Shown here in pieces: positions 1 through 11,355 of a stretch of 64,000 nt of DNA. A program made the translations under genes and the position numbers. The DNA comes from Adineta steineri. Its lineage: Eukaryota; Rotifera; Eurotatoria; Adinetida; Adinetidae. Within the stretch, counting starts at the first letter, position 1; every line of letters starts with the position of its first letter. Where the stretch lies: positions 62,001 to 126,000 of the forward strand of contig CAJNOI010000075.1 in the NCBI GenBank assembly GCA_905250115.1, in the 5' to 3' direction. Below the pieces are notes generated by a model that saw only the letters and a program-made list of their open reading frames with translations, had not been told where the DNA came from and searched no databases.

Positions 1-412
1 CACTTGTCTAAAAATAGTTTTCTTTTTTCGTTTGTCTTGTATTTTTAGCAATTCTTTTTCTCTTTTCCTTTCTTTTTTTGTTTGACAATATGTACACATC
101 GAGTTGTTATATTCTCTCTCTCTCTCTGTTCTTCTTATTTAATAATTGGATCTGACAAAAAAAAAAAGAATAAGAACAATTTATGCGCCTGAAATATTTC
201 GATTTTGTATTATATAAGAATGAATTAATATATCGTTATTTTCGATGAAGTCAATGATATTACAAAATTCGATTAATAAAACAAACAATGGTCAGTAAAA
301 TATTCATTTAGTAGGTCTTCGTGAATGAGACGTATGTTGAGAATTAACGATGAGAATGTGAAAGTAAAATGCCTTACTTTTTGTTGTTTTAATAGAATGA
401 GAAAATTATTCT

Positions 413-475
413 CTTTCTCGTAACGAAGAGTCTTGCAAACATAAGTTGTCTGTTTTTGTGTCGGCACTTTACTGA
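413..475 (-). repeat. dispersed repeat, copy 1 (about 63 bp)
   Basis: Read on the minus strand, this stretch matches 2236-2298 on the plus strand at roughly 80% by eye. Both share GCCGACACA, then CAGACAA, TTATGTTT, GACTCTT and TACGAGAAAG in the same order and spacing. One copy is intergenic and the other lies in an intron, so it looks like a dispersed element fragment rather than a gene part. Confidence 0.55.
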
Positions 476-498
476 TTGGTCCTAGAGTTAGGTAGAGA

Positions 499-506
499 TA
501 TAAAAA
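499..506 (+). promoter_or_regulatory. TATA-like box upstream of the ankyrin gene
   Basis: TATAAAAA lies about 170 bp upstream of the first recognised coding exon of the ankyrin gene, in the right orientation. A first non-coding or short coding exon could lie between. AT-rich DNA gives such boxes by chance, so the support is weak. Confidence 0.3.
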
Positions 507-669
507 GGACTTTTTATAAGGATCGAGAAACTCAACTCTTAAGTTGGTTTTTGAAATTGTTTGAATAGATAATGTACTGGTAGCTAAGACACATTGGTTC
601 TACGAGAAAGAGCTGAGCGTCACTTGTTAATATTCGTCTAGCGGATAGATTCAAAGAAATATAATTGTT

Positions 670-1653
670 TTGTTAGAATTATTATCAAGAAGTTCAACAT
701 CGACGAATATTTATGCTAGTGGAGATGAATATTCTAAATCGATTAAAAGTAAAAAAATTCATTGTTGGTTTATAAAAAGAAGACGAAATGAGATAGATAA
801 TTATTCAAGTGATTCTCTTAAAGTTAATATTAATGATTTGGCTGATATTGAAGAATTGAAGAAAATTTCTATTCATCCACAACAAACCGATTTTTCATCA
901 TCATCTATTAGCCATCTACATATTCTTAATGAATTCCGTATGAATTCTACAGAAATTCTTAGGATTCTTAGTCAAAAAAATATAGAACCATATTTATCTC
1001 AATATTGTGAACAAGATACCGGTCGAAAATTACTTTCTATTGCTGCTGAAACAGGTTGGTATGAAGGTGTTCTTTTTCTACTGAATCGTGATGTAAATAT
1101 TAACGAAACTGATCGAGAAAATCGTACAGCTCTAATGGATTGTCTTACATCCATCAACATACATATTATGAATGCTCTTGTTAAAAAACGTGGATGTAAT
1201 CTTGATATACAAACATTAAGTGGACATACAGCTGCCCATTATGCAGTTATGATGAATGTGAGATGAAATTTATCTAAATTCAGATTTGTATATATATCTA
1301 TATATATTAAGAAAATATCTTTCTTCGAAATTTTGATAAAATCAGGTGCTCGTCTTGATCTTTGTAATAATAAAGGCGAAAATGTTTTACATCAAATAAT
1401 TGAGTACAAACGTAAAGAATGTTGGAAAATAGTTAAACATTATTCCTATGATTTAAACTATCTTAAATATTTAATTAATTCAAAAACATATGAACATAAA
1501 ACTTGTCTAACATTAGCATTTGAACATCGACCAAACATTTATTTTTTTCGCGAACTTTTGTCATATTCTGATGATATAACATTAATCAATATTGAAATGT
1601 ATCAATCATGGTCAAAAGCATATAAACTTATTAAGAAATTTATTTCGTTATAA
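670..1653 (+). CDS. ankyrin-repeat protein (5' end not found)
   Basis: Two exons are visible, up to 1257 and from 1312 to the TAA at 1651-1653, joined by a 54-nt GTGAGA...AAG intron that keeps frame. The product has at least three ankyrin repeats: typical pieces are GRKLLSIAAETGWYEGVLFL, SGHTAAHYAVMMN and FEILIKSGARLDL. No ATG opens this frame; a stop at 646-648 closes it upstream and TGTTAG at 671-676 could be a splice acceptor, so a first exon is missing from the model. The N-terminal part (about 90 residues) is basic and low in complexity. Ankyrin repeats bind proteins; partner and function cannot be told. The gene converges on TSNAXIP1, whose stop codon starts 19 bp on. Confidence 0.7.
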
Positions 1654-1671
1654 AAAGAAAAGAAAAAGTAT

Positions 1672-4600
1672 TTATGATGACAATGTATGTTGTCGATAAA
1701 AGACACCATTTTGAAGGCGTTGAAGAACATCATGTGTATTCATTGATGGTATTTGACTTCCATCTTTTGCTTCAAATATCCATTGTACAATATGAACTAA
1801 TTCAGTATTTCGAATATGAGGATTTACAGCACGTATAGCTTGTTCCACATCTTTTGCATTCACCGAACTAAAACGAAAAAAATAATTGTATCTTTTTCAA
1901 TAAAACTTTTTTTATTTTACTTTGAATTTTCAATTTTTTCTTGTACATCATGAATGTAACTTTGTTTATCTTCATTTAATTGTCGTTTTAAAATTCGAAT
2001 AAAATCTCCATAATTATCTTCATCATCCTTAAAAAAGTAGAGAAATTAATTTGATGTATATTTTTACAAGTAACAACCGTGGAAAATAGGTTTTCGATGT
2101 TTTTTTGACTTATGCACCCTCTATACCCTCCCCCTTCATCATAATCACCCAACAGATCTCAAATTCGAAGTCCCCGCATAGAAATACCTCTAGAAATGTC
2201 TTTTCTGAAAGACTGGCCTTCGATGTTTTTTTGACCCTGCCGACACACAATCAGACAATTTATGTTTACTGGACTCTTCTCTACGAGAAAGCGAATAAAA
2301 TATTATTTACAACAGAGAATAATTTTGCTAATGCTATTTGTTCTTCATTTGGCTGTTCTTTTTCGGCAGCAGTAACTAATTCAGCAATATCATTCGCTGC
2401 TTTATCGGGTAGAAATGATTTTAACATGGCATCAAATTGTTCCATAGTTACAGAACCATTTGGATGTGTTTCACTTTCTTTAATAACACGTTCACCAAGT
2501 TGTTCAATAAGATTTTTTGTATTATGATAAATATCTTCATCAGCCTAGAAACATAAATACTTATTCAACAGGAAATAATCAGAATTATTAAATTACTTCT
2601 CCACATAAAATTTGATAAAATAATTGACAATTGTCATTATGTTTAAAACGTTTACATGCATAATCTAAACTATAACCCATTTCAATGGCTGTATTATGAT
2701 TTCCATATCGATTACGAAAATATTCATAGACAAATTCCGATAAAGGTTTTGTACGTCCATCCTGTTTCAATTAAAATAAATATTATCGAATATAAACAAA
2801 AAATATAAAATCTACTTGATTATTTGATATACGACGTTCAGTCCAAATTTCTTGTATAAGAACAGCAACATCACGACGTGTTAAACGTCGATTTTTGACT
2901 GATTTTGATGAACGTAAATGAAATGGAACTTGTTCACCTTCACCACGAGGTGATAATTGATCAGGCACTGGTCCATTTTGTGATTGATTATCTTCATTAC
3001 CACCACCAGTAAATTCATTAAGTAATGAAACAAGTTTTTCTTGACTTGTTTTATTTGCTGTAATACTTTGCCAACGTTCAACACCACCATCAATAACTTC
3101 TCCTGCTAAATGCCATGCTGGTCTATAGAAAATAAATTTTGATTTTAAAATATATTATATGTATAGAAAGAATACCGTGGAGTCATTCCACCATGACCAC
3201 CTTCATTTTTCGAACTTAATTCTTCTTTTTCACGTTGTATATTTTGAATATCTTCTTTGAGATTTCTGAAAAGTAAATGAATAATAAATTAATTTATTAA
3301 TCAAATATTTACTCATTTTGTGTTCGCATTTGTTCGAGTTCTCGAGTTTGATTATCAATCATTTCTTGTAATGCTTTTATTTGTTCAACAAATTCATTAG
3401 ATTTAACTTCTAATTCAACAAAATCACGTCGTGGTACAACATCATTATAATTAGCTTCCATATATGTTATTTTAGCAAGTGCTTTATCAAGATCTTTACG
3501 TGCTTGTCTATATAACAAAAAAAAAGATACATCAATAATTTTACGAGATGTAATACAAACTTTAAAGATATTTTCATCATAATTGTATCTTCTTTTTTCA
3601 TTCCTTGATCATCTAATCCTTCTTTGATTTCATTACGTTGTTCTTGTTGAGCACGTAAATCATTTGCATCATTAATTAATAATTTTCTTGAATCAAGTTC
3701 TTTTCGATACAGTTCATATTGATGTGATACTTCTTGTTGAAGCTAAAAAAAAATGTTTTTAAATATTTAATCGAACTTTATATTATTTACTCGTTTAATA
3801 TTTGCTTCAAGATTTTGATTTTGATTTGTTATATGACGAATAGTTTGTTGTAAACGTTTTTTTTCTTCTTTTAATAATGACATATCTGCTCGTTCTTCTT
3901 TCCGATATTGCATTAATTTTTTATCACATTGATCACTGAGTAAAACTAATTGTTGCTAAAACCAAACTAATTCTATGAATTTAATTATATAGAAAAATTT
4001 TATCACTTACACGAAGTGGTTCAAGTTCATTTATTTTATTATAAAGATGTGTTAACATCATTTCATATTCATTTTTAATTGCTGATAAAAGTGGTTTATA
4101 AGTTTTAAAATCATCAATAACTGTTGAAAATATTTCACGAAAAACCTGCGGAGGAAAATAATTTCAAATGATAAAATAACTATCTCTTACTTGTAAACGT
4201 GAATCATTAGCGACTGAATCTTCAACACCAAGTGTTTTCAATTCACTATAAAGATATTCTTCAAGAGCTGCTAAAAATCTAGGTTTATGTGTTGTATCTA
4301 ATTTTCCTTTTAAATTTGTTCCCACTGGTACTAGACGACCTTGATTAGTTAATACTAAACTTCGAAAAGCACCACTACCACCACTTGCATTTGCTGGCCA
4401 CGAATCAATATCACCAATTTGTTGATCAGATACATCCTATAAATAATTTAATAAAAAAAAAAGTATAAAACTAAAATAAACATAGAATTTACTCGAGCTA
4501 GATTTGAAGGTGGTAATGTATAACGAGTATTATGAATTCTATATTCTGGAGCTTCATCCGTTCTGAATAGATATATGACAAAAAAAGATAGAAGAAGAAA

Positions 4601-4706
4601 TAATAATGATAAGTTTTTACCTCGAACGAATTGGAGGTAATCGTTGACCATTAGCATCTGTTGTAGTAACAGAATAGTCAGTTGGGGAATACGGTGTTAA
4701 TTCCAT
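1672..4706 (-). CDS. TSNAXIP1: translin-associated factor X-interacting protein 1-like
   Basis: Multi-exon gene read from ATG 4706-4704 to TAA 1674-1672 with about a dozen exons and mostly ~50-nt introns. Near the N-terminus, KPRFLAALEEYLYSELKTLG matches the conserved N-terminal domain of TSNAXIP1, a coiled-coil protein first found as a partner of translin-associated factor X and linked to testis and cilia. Long coiled coil follows (for example RRDFVELEVKSNEFVEQIKA and QQEVSYQYELYRKELDSRK), then a helical C-terminal half with EF-hand-like helices (VTMEQFDAMLKSFLPDKAAN). The intron at about 2033-2312 is roughly 280 nt, several times the usual size, and holds repeats. The coiled coil alone would not fix the identity; the N-terminal domain does. 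Function in this animal is inferred. Confidence 0.75.
2093..2235. repeat. 17-bp direct repeats in a TSNAXIP1 intron
   Basis: TTCGATGTTTTTTTGAC occurs at 2093-2109 and again at 2219-2235, preceded in both by GG plus two variable bases. The 109 bp between are C-rich on this strand and unlike the surrounding sequence. The pair could be the ends of a small insertion or a replication-slippage product. Confidence 0.45.
2236..2298 (+). repeat. dispersed repeat, copy 2 (intronic)
   Basis: Partner of 413-475 in opposite orientation. It begins right after the second 17-bp direct repeat and ends at the edge of the TSNAXIP1 exon, suggesting an insertion that enlarged this intron. Confidence 0.5.
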
Positions 4707-5395
4707 TTAAAGAAAAAACTGTGTTTTTTTTAGTTTGAATATTTTTCTTGCATGATTCTTTTCATCAGTATAGCCATTACACATCTAGTTGTCGAGACAT
4801 ATACCTCTCTCTTTACTCTGGCAACATTATAATGTGGCACCGAAAAAGAACACTCGCGATTTTTAAACCAATAGTGTAGTTTTTATTGATTCTTCTCATA
4901 TTTTTCTATGTAAACATGAAGAAATTTAAAATTTTTAATCAAGGATTTCTTTATTAGAAATTCAATAGAACAAATTATACCCGATCAGTATCACTTTCTA
5001 TAACAACATATTTTGATATTTGAATAGAATAAAAAAAGATAATTATTTTCAATTTAAGTTTAATGATCAATGTCAAGCTCTTTCTTTTTATTCGACAATC
5101 ACTTTTCAAGGCAAAAAAAACAAGTCTTTACATACAAAATGTTGTAATAATAAAATATTCATCCAAAAGAAAGAAAGGACAAGTATTAGACGTAAGATAT
5201 AATATACGTCGTCGAATATGAAGAATAGAAAACAAAGCAAAAAAAGATTGAATGATAAAATACTACGTTGTCTGTCAATGTAATACGTATAAATAGAAGA
5301 GGTGTAGTAAAAAAAAGTGTTCAAATGAAAGAAAATGATGATTGTCGAGGATGTAATACAACTGGCAAAGCAAATAAATAGTTCATTTGTTGCAT
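4707..5395. other. intergenic spacer, TSNAXIP1 / IST1
   Basis: Holds the promoter side of TSNAXIP1 and the 3' end of IST1, both on the minus strand. Short open frames on either strand show no family resemblance and sit in AT-rich, homopolymer-rich DNA. Confidence 0.5.
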
Positions 5396-7278
5396 TTATT
5401 TTCGTTTCTTTAATTCTTCAAATCGACGAGCTAAATCATCAAAACCAGGATCATCTGAACCATTATTTGTCGGTGGAGATGGTGGTAATGGCGGTGGTGT
5501 AAAATGATCACGTGCACTAGGTACTTGAGGAAATGGATCATTAAATGGTAATCTAGCATCATTGGGTACATTGAAACCAATATGTGGTGTATTTGATGAT
5601 GATGATGGTGGTGGTGGTTGTGGAATCGATGGACCATAATTAATATTTGGATATTGAGGTTGTTGCTAAAATATCGAAATTTCAATAATAATATTTGACA
5701 AAAAATTAGAGAAATATATGGTTCGTGCGTAAAAGAATATAGCAAACAATGGGTATGTCTACCTTGAACGGGCTTTCGAAATCATCGATTTGTTTCAAAT
5801 TGATCTAATATTTACGAAAGATGTATTTTAGTACACTAGTTTCTATATACTAATTTGTTAAACTATTAAATCGAATAATTCTAATATTTATAGGAAAAAC
5901 TACGATACATACGTCTTTTTTTCCTGATAAATATATTGTTAGTTGATCTGATTTATCCTGTAATAATATATGCATTACAAATCAATACTTCTATAAGTTC
6001 CCTAACTATAATAATAACGCTAAACTGTCACTAAAAGAGATAATGTAGTTTGACTATACTAAATTTATTTTGATGAATGTTTTTTGAGTTATTCAATAAA
6101 ACTTTTGTAAAACTAAGATTTTTTGTGTCAATAAATTGTATCTTTCTTTCAGTTTTGTTAGTTCGGTTGATGTTAAATAGACAAGCAAAACAATAGGAAC
6201 ATGCATAGAGCAGCCAAATATTAAGCCATAATTTCAAACGAAAATAAAAAACTTACAGTTGAATAATTTGGTGGTGGTTTTTCAAACTATTAAGATTATA
6301 TAAAATATTTTCATCATCAATGAAAACTCATTTTCAATTAAATTCAAAAGAAATTACCTCTGGTGCACTTGGTTGAGCTGAAGGTACGTTTGGAAAGTTT
6401 GCATGAGCACCTCCACCTCCTGCTCCTCCACCATATCCACTACCACTTGTTGATGAATTACCTCCAGTTGATGGTGGTGGAGGTGGTCGTTTTTCATCAT
6501 TACTAGTTGGATGTTGAACATATCGTTGTCCAATATTCCAGAATTCATCTTGTGCCATAACAGTTTGATCAGGTTCAAATGGAACATTTTGACTTCGACA
6601 TATTTCAACTAAATATTTTTCAATAAGTAATTTCGGTATTAAATCACAACTTAAACATCGTAATAAATCAACGTCAACCATGCCAATTTTATTTTGTTCG
6701 CACATTGTTACATACCTAAAAACAAAATATTTTTTATTGAAACGAAATCTTATTTTTGACAACTTACTCAGGTCCAAAATGTTTTTTAAACATTAATGTT
6801 ACTTGACCAAGTTCAGGTATATCTTGTGCAAGATATGGTGCTGCCCATAAAATATTTGCTAATGGTTGTTCAACAGCAGGATCAACTGCACCATTTTTTC
6901 TAAAAAAGGAAAATATAACATTCATCCACTAACTACTTGTGATTAGAAAAAAAATACATACGGTCGATCTTTGACCAATTGCATTCTCATAAGAAGTGTA
7001 TCAACATAAGCTTCAACTCGATCCATTGCTTCTATTTTATAATCTTCACGAATAAGATGTTCAACAGCTAAAACAATCAAATATGTTATTAAAAATTTGT
7101 TTTGATATACATTCTTACCTATTCGTGCTCGAGGAGTTTTATTATTTCGTATATAATCAGCAACTGTATAACGTTCTTTTGCAACTTGTTCTGTTTTCTT
7201 CTTTTCTCGTACATCAAGACGAGCTTTTGCAACTTGAAGAGTAGTTTTAAGATCAGCTAACCATTTATCATTAGGCAT
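5396..7278 (-). CDS. IST1: IST1, ESCRT-III-associated factor
   Basis: Eight exons (5396-5665, 5763-5804, 5913-5957, 6257-6286, 6358-6715, 6768-6899, 6962-7067, 7119-7278) sum to 1143 nt, an exact frame of 380 aa; human IST1 has about 364. The N-terminal 190 residues form the IST1 (ESCRT-III-like) helical domain: EKKKTEQVAKE, ADYIRNNKTPRARI, VEHLIREDYKIEAM and NVPFEPDQTVMA all align with the family. A Pro/Gly-rich linker follows. The last residues, DDPGFDDLARRFEELKKRK, are the MIT-interacting motif that binds VPS4, LIP5 and spastin. PPPNY in the linker is a PPxY-type WW-binding motif. IST1 regulates VPS4 recruitment in endosomal sorting and abscission. ATG 7278 is the first Met before the domain; a slightly longer frame (from 7323) exists but looks like intron. 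Shares a 646-bp divergent upstream region with SNAP29. Confidence 0.93.
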
Positions 7279-7924
7279 TTTTGTAAAATTTTCAAATCTA
7301 AAATAATTATCTATGCAATTCAATCGTAAAGTATCTTGTACTAATTCTAAATAAATTTATATACTGTTACTTATGTGTTTGATGGGAATTCAATATGAAG
7401 AAAATCTAATTTTGATAACTCATTGAAAACTAATCATAAAAATAAGAAGTCTATTATAAATTTTTTCGTTATATTTAAATCATTGTTGAATAAATTTTTA
7501 AATATATCCCTACAAATTTATTTCTGATAATAAATTCTAGACCAAAGTCATACAAATAGCAAAACTAAGATGTTTATTTCTACTGCGAATGTTTGCGTAG
7601 TAATAGAAAAATACTAGAATTATCGTTTAATGACTAAGATAAAGTGATTCATACTTCTTTTGTTTATTCTAATGAGTCATACTACTTGACAACTAGCGAA
7701 TGAAATAAAATTAGAAAAATTATTTTAATGAAAATTTGATTTAGAAAATATATTATATTGAAATATGAATTTATTTTATATTTTTTTAATTAACGTTGAT
7801 AGTAGCGATAGTATGAATGACTCAGATGCAAACGTTTATTTTAGTGACGTCATATCTTGTTTATGATATATCGCGCATATTTATTCCGTACAAAAACAAA
7901 GTAACTCGTCTTCACTAACATACA
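7279..7924. promoter_or_regulatory. shared divergent upstream region of IST1 and SNAP29
   Basis: This 646-bp AT-rich stretch separates the start codons of two head-to-head genes, so it should hold both promoters. Near 7850-7870 lies TGACGTCA, a palindromic CRE/ATF-type site, about 70 bp before the SNAP29 start. No coding exon is seen. Confidence 0.5.
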
Positions 7925-9162
7925 ATGACTACTTCAGTTTCAAGCCATAATCAGGATGATGTGCAATCCATACAACGTCAAATTTATGAGAAAAAAACAA
8001 GTATACTTGATTCAACACGTCGTATGCTTGGTTTGATCAATGAATCTGAAGTTGTTGGTACAAATACTGCCGCTGTAAGTTAACTTTTCAATTAATAAAT
8101 TAGTTTTCTTAGAAAAAAAAAGAACCTTTTATAAATTAAAATTCATATTTTATTTTTATTCTTTATCAAATCATTGATGTTCTTTTATTGCATTGTGTAA
8201 AAGCAAACCCATGTCCTTGAGTTTAAGTATAGATATATAAAAGCTAATGTTCGTATACTCGAAAGAAAATTTTCCTTTATCTAATTAGCTAATGTGTATC
8301 GACACGAAGAATCCAAATCCTTATTTATAGAAGAGAAAAAGCGTAAGAAAAGTATATTAGCGGAGAATGTTTTGAAAGATTGATGAAATGTGTATTAAGA
8401 AGTCTAATGTTATCGTTTACAATATGTTTGATGTCATCTTGAAGTAATATTATTATTCCGTAGTCCCGCCCAACGTATTTATTGTCCTTAGAAATACTAT
8501 ATTTCATTTGTCTAATGTAAAACATTTTTAAGAAAAATAAATAATGTTTGATGAATAAAAAAAGAAATTTTTTTTGAAGTATTTTTATATAAATGTTTGA
8601 ATTTATTTAAAGGAACTACTTGAACAACGAGAAAAATTAGAAAATATTGAAAAACGTTGTGATGGAATTGATAATAATTTGGTTGATGCCCAAAGAAACT
8701 TAAATAAATTAGGTTCCGTATTTGGTGGAATTAAAAATTATTTTAGTCCACCAAAAAGTACTTTTCCAAAATCAATATCGCAACCGCAAATTGCCGCAAA
8801 AAAGAAACCAACTCCAACTCTACAAGCGGCAGCAACAGCTGCTGATACACGTCCAACCAATACAAAAGATGATACTGATACGTATTTTGGAAAATCACGA
8901 AGTACTATGGATGATATGGAACGTGAAACTGAAGATGGATTACGTAAATTCTTTAATACAAAAATTTCCTGAATAATTTTTTTTCGTAATTCTAGATGAT
9001 GTTCATCAAGGTGTTAATCGTCTTAAATATCTTGCAATGCAAATGAATCAAGAACTTGAAAGCCAAAAACCTTTAACTGATCGTCTTGCTGGAAAATTGG
9101 AAGTACTTGATAATGAAGTAAAGAAGAAAAATACACACATGAAATCAATTTTATTACGTTAA
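7925..9162 (+). CDS. SNAP29: SNAP29-type Qbc SNARE
   Basis: Exons 7925-8074, 8613-8943 and 8996-9162 give 648 nt, exactly 215 aa plus stop. The first SNARE motif (about residues 27-80) contains STRRMLGLINESEVVGTNTA and the second (about 160-215) VNRLKYLAMQMNQELESQ. After the first motif comes GSVFGGIKNYF, closely like human SNAP29 SVFGGLVNYF. There is no cysteine cluster between the motifs, so no palmitoylated anchor, as expected of SNAP29 and not SNAP25/23. Family members supply two helices to SNARE complexes in endosomal, autophagosomal and other fusion steps. The first intron, 538 nt, is ten times the usual size; the second, 52 nt, could be missed because it is open for a few codons and then hits a stop. 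Confidence 0.92.
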
Positions 9163-9698
9163 TTTATTCTTTCCATATGGATTCTATTTATTTATGATGT
9201 ATCCATCAATATGTTCAATATTTGACGGAAACTGAATATATATATACTGTTCTCATTTTAATTATGTGAATGTCTTTATTTTCTTTTGTTTCATTGTACA
9301 TGTAAAATCGAAAAGCAAAAAAAATAAATTCTTCAATAAATATCAAAAAAAAAACCAAAAAATTTTTTTTATATAATTATAGAAATGAAAAAACTGACAG
9401 CTGACAATAAGGTTACTAACAGCTGGGTGACATTCTATACAATTACGTGATATATATGTGTATATACAATTTCCAACTGTTTTGCGAACCACATGTGATG
9501 TATATTCGAGATAAAGGAAAGGAAACAATATAGAAGTAAACTACTAAATGAGGTGTGAATCTGTTTTTGTAGCTGTTATTGAGATAATTTTGACTGTCAG
9601 TTATTCGAATAAAAAGTAGTTAATGTTGCAAACGATTACTAACGAGAAAAAAATAACTCATAAGATTGTTTTCGTAATATATTTTAGATTAATAAATC
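9163..9698. other. SNAP29 3' UTR and spacer before ADAR
   Basis: AATAAA-type signals near 9325-9345 probably end the SNAP29 transcript. The rest carries no recognisable gene; a 61-codon open frame on the minus strand (9343-9528) has no family features. Confidence 0.5.
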
Positions 9699-9825
9699 AT
9701 GATTAGTTTTTCCGATAGTATCCAAAATGACTCTTCAAAAGGGAAAATTAAAGGTGTTGAAGAACTCATTTCCGACTTTTCTATTCTAACGTCAACATCA
9801 ATTGTTAGTCTTAATAACAGCCGAG
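9699..9825 (+). CDS. candidate alternative first exon (1a) of the ADAR-like gene
   Basis: ATG at 9699 opens a 42-codon frame that ends one base into a codon at a strong donor, CCGAG|GTAAGC. That phase fits the acceptor of ADAR exon 2 at 11892 exactly and would give a 736-aa protein. The coding piece (SISFSD-like acidic/serine-rich start, ending SLNNSR) shows no domain. Splicing to exon 2 would span about 2.07 kb and skip exon 1b. It may instead be the first exon of an unrelated or untranslated leader. Confidence 0.5.
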
Positions 9826-11355
9826 GTAAGCAAACACTACTCTTTTTTTTTGTTCTTTATGTTGCACCTTTCTCTAAAGTGTGACGTTGTGTTTCGTTTG
9901 AATAAACTAATTCAGCCACTTGATAGTCGGTCATCATCAACGTTGAGTTTGTTATTCTTTTAAAATTCTTCCATACTCATTTGCTTTACACACTCGAGTG
10001 CCCATCATAATATTGTGCAGCGGCACAAAATTCTTTTGCTTAGCAAAATAGAAAAAAGAGACTTCAATAGTTAAATGGAAAGCGAGAGAAAGCGAGAGCG
10101 AGAGAGAGAGAGAAAAAGAAATGGAGAAAGAAAAGTAAAGAAACCTTTCGATGCAAACAAGCAAAACAGAAAAAAAACGATAAGTCGTAATTTAGTAAAG
10201 TAAATATTATAGCCTATATCAACAAGTTATTTGCTGTTGGTCAAGCTTCTTTTTTCTCCTTGTCATTTATTTGCTTCTGTCTGTCGTTCTTTTCTATTCA
10301 AGCAAGAAAAAAACGGCTAAAAATTGACAACTTCAAAGAAGACAAAAAAATCAAAATGGAAAATATATATTGGTTGATCTCTATTCTAATTAGATGTATA
10401 TATCATATACAAATGATATTGCGTGCTGAAAAGACACAGCGTCCTTCGTGGATAAAAAAAATCAGTTGATTCCTACATATATATAAACGTCATTCTCTTA
10501 ATGATGATAAGTTGATGGTGAAGGGAAGGAGTATGATGGCTTCTTATGTACTAGAGCAAACGTGCAATAAGCATGAGAGAATAATGTATCGATTTCGATC
10601 AATGGCTGGAAAGAACGGCATCTTTTAGATGCACAAACGTCTCATTACTCTTCACTGTTTGTCATTCGATTTCCGATTGCGAGAGAGAGAAAGAGGGGAA
10701 AAGAGAAAGAAAAACAGCAAAAGAAGAAAAAGACGTTTCTATATAACACACAATCATCGATTATCAATCATACAGAGAAGACAACGACAAAGACAGGCAC
10801 GCTTGACAGATTTGATAAGCTGGAATAGAAAAAAAAGATGAACTTCATCACCCATCAGCTAGGATTCATTCTTCTTGATTAACTAGATTTTTTTTTCAAT
10901 AGAAAATAATGTTTCACTCTGTCATATACGCTTGTTTGACTACAATCGATGTCGTTAAAGTATAGAAAGAGATGATGATCAATGTCATTTTTTCTTCATC
11001 TTGTGACTACTACAACATCGGCGTCTCGTTTTGATTCAGAGAAGAAATGAAAAAAAAAAAGTACAAACAGACAAAGATATTTATATTAAATCGTTACTGA
11101 GATAGAGACAGAGAAAAAGAAAGGAGAGTAAAGAGAAAACTCTCTTCTGTTCTCTTCCTTCGCACTCTTTCTGCCTCTCTCTCTCTCTCTCTTTCCCTGC
11201 GTTTGACACCCGCCAGAGGCAGTAAGCAGCTACAGAGAGAATAGTAATAAAACGGATTTTTGCTTATCTACGCGATACGCTATACATTATCGCTTTCACA
11301 CAACTCCATACACAGTGGCACTTTCAATCAACATCATCGTTCGTCCCTATCAAAA
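9826..11355. other. ADAR 5' region / first intron, GA- and CT-rich
   Basis: Between the two candidate first exons lie GA tracts (10084-10135, 10680-10730, 11100-11140) and a CT tract (11176-11200), which resemble GAGA-type promoter DNA. Two dozen codons of open frame occur here and there but no family is recognised. A promoter for exon 1b is plausible close to 11200-11350. Confidence 0.4.

Larger units (their letters stand above)
1..669. other. non-coding left flank, upstream of the ankyrin gene
   Basis: No convincing coding exon is seen. The stretch holds a CT microsatellite near 113-128, one copy of a dispersed repeat (413-475), and a TATA-like box (499-506). The short open frame on the minus strand at 273-467 lies over the repeat and is not taken as a gene. 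Confidence 0.5.

Noticed and set aside
2105-2527. Plus-strand open frame of 140 codons
   Set aside because: It is the antisense of a TSNAXIP1 exon plus the repeat-bearing intron and starts without ATG.
5431-5745. His-rich minus-strand frame
   Set aside because: A shifted frame over the Pro/Gly-rich last exon of IST1.
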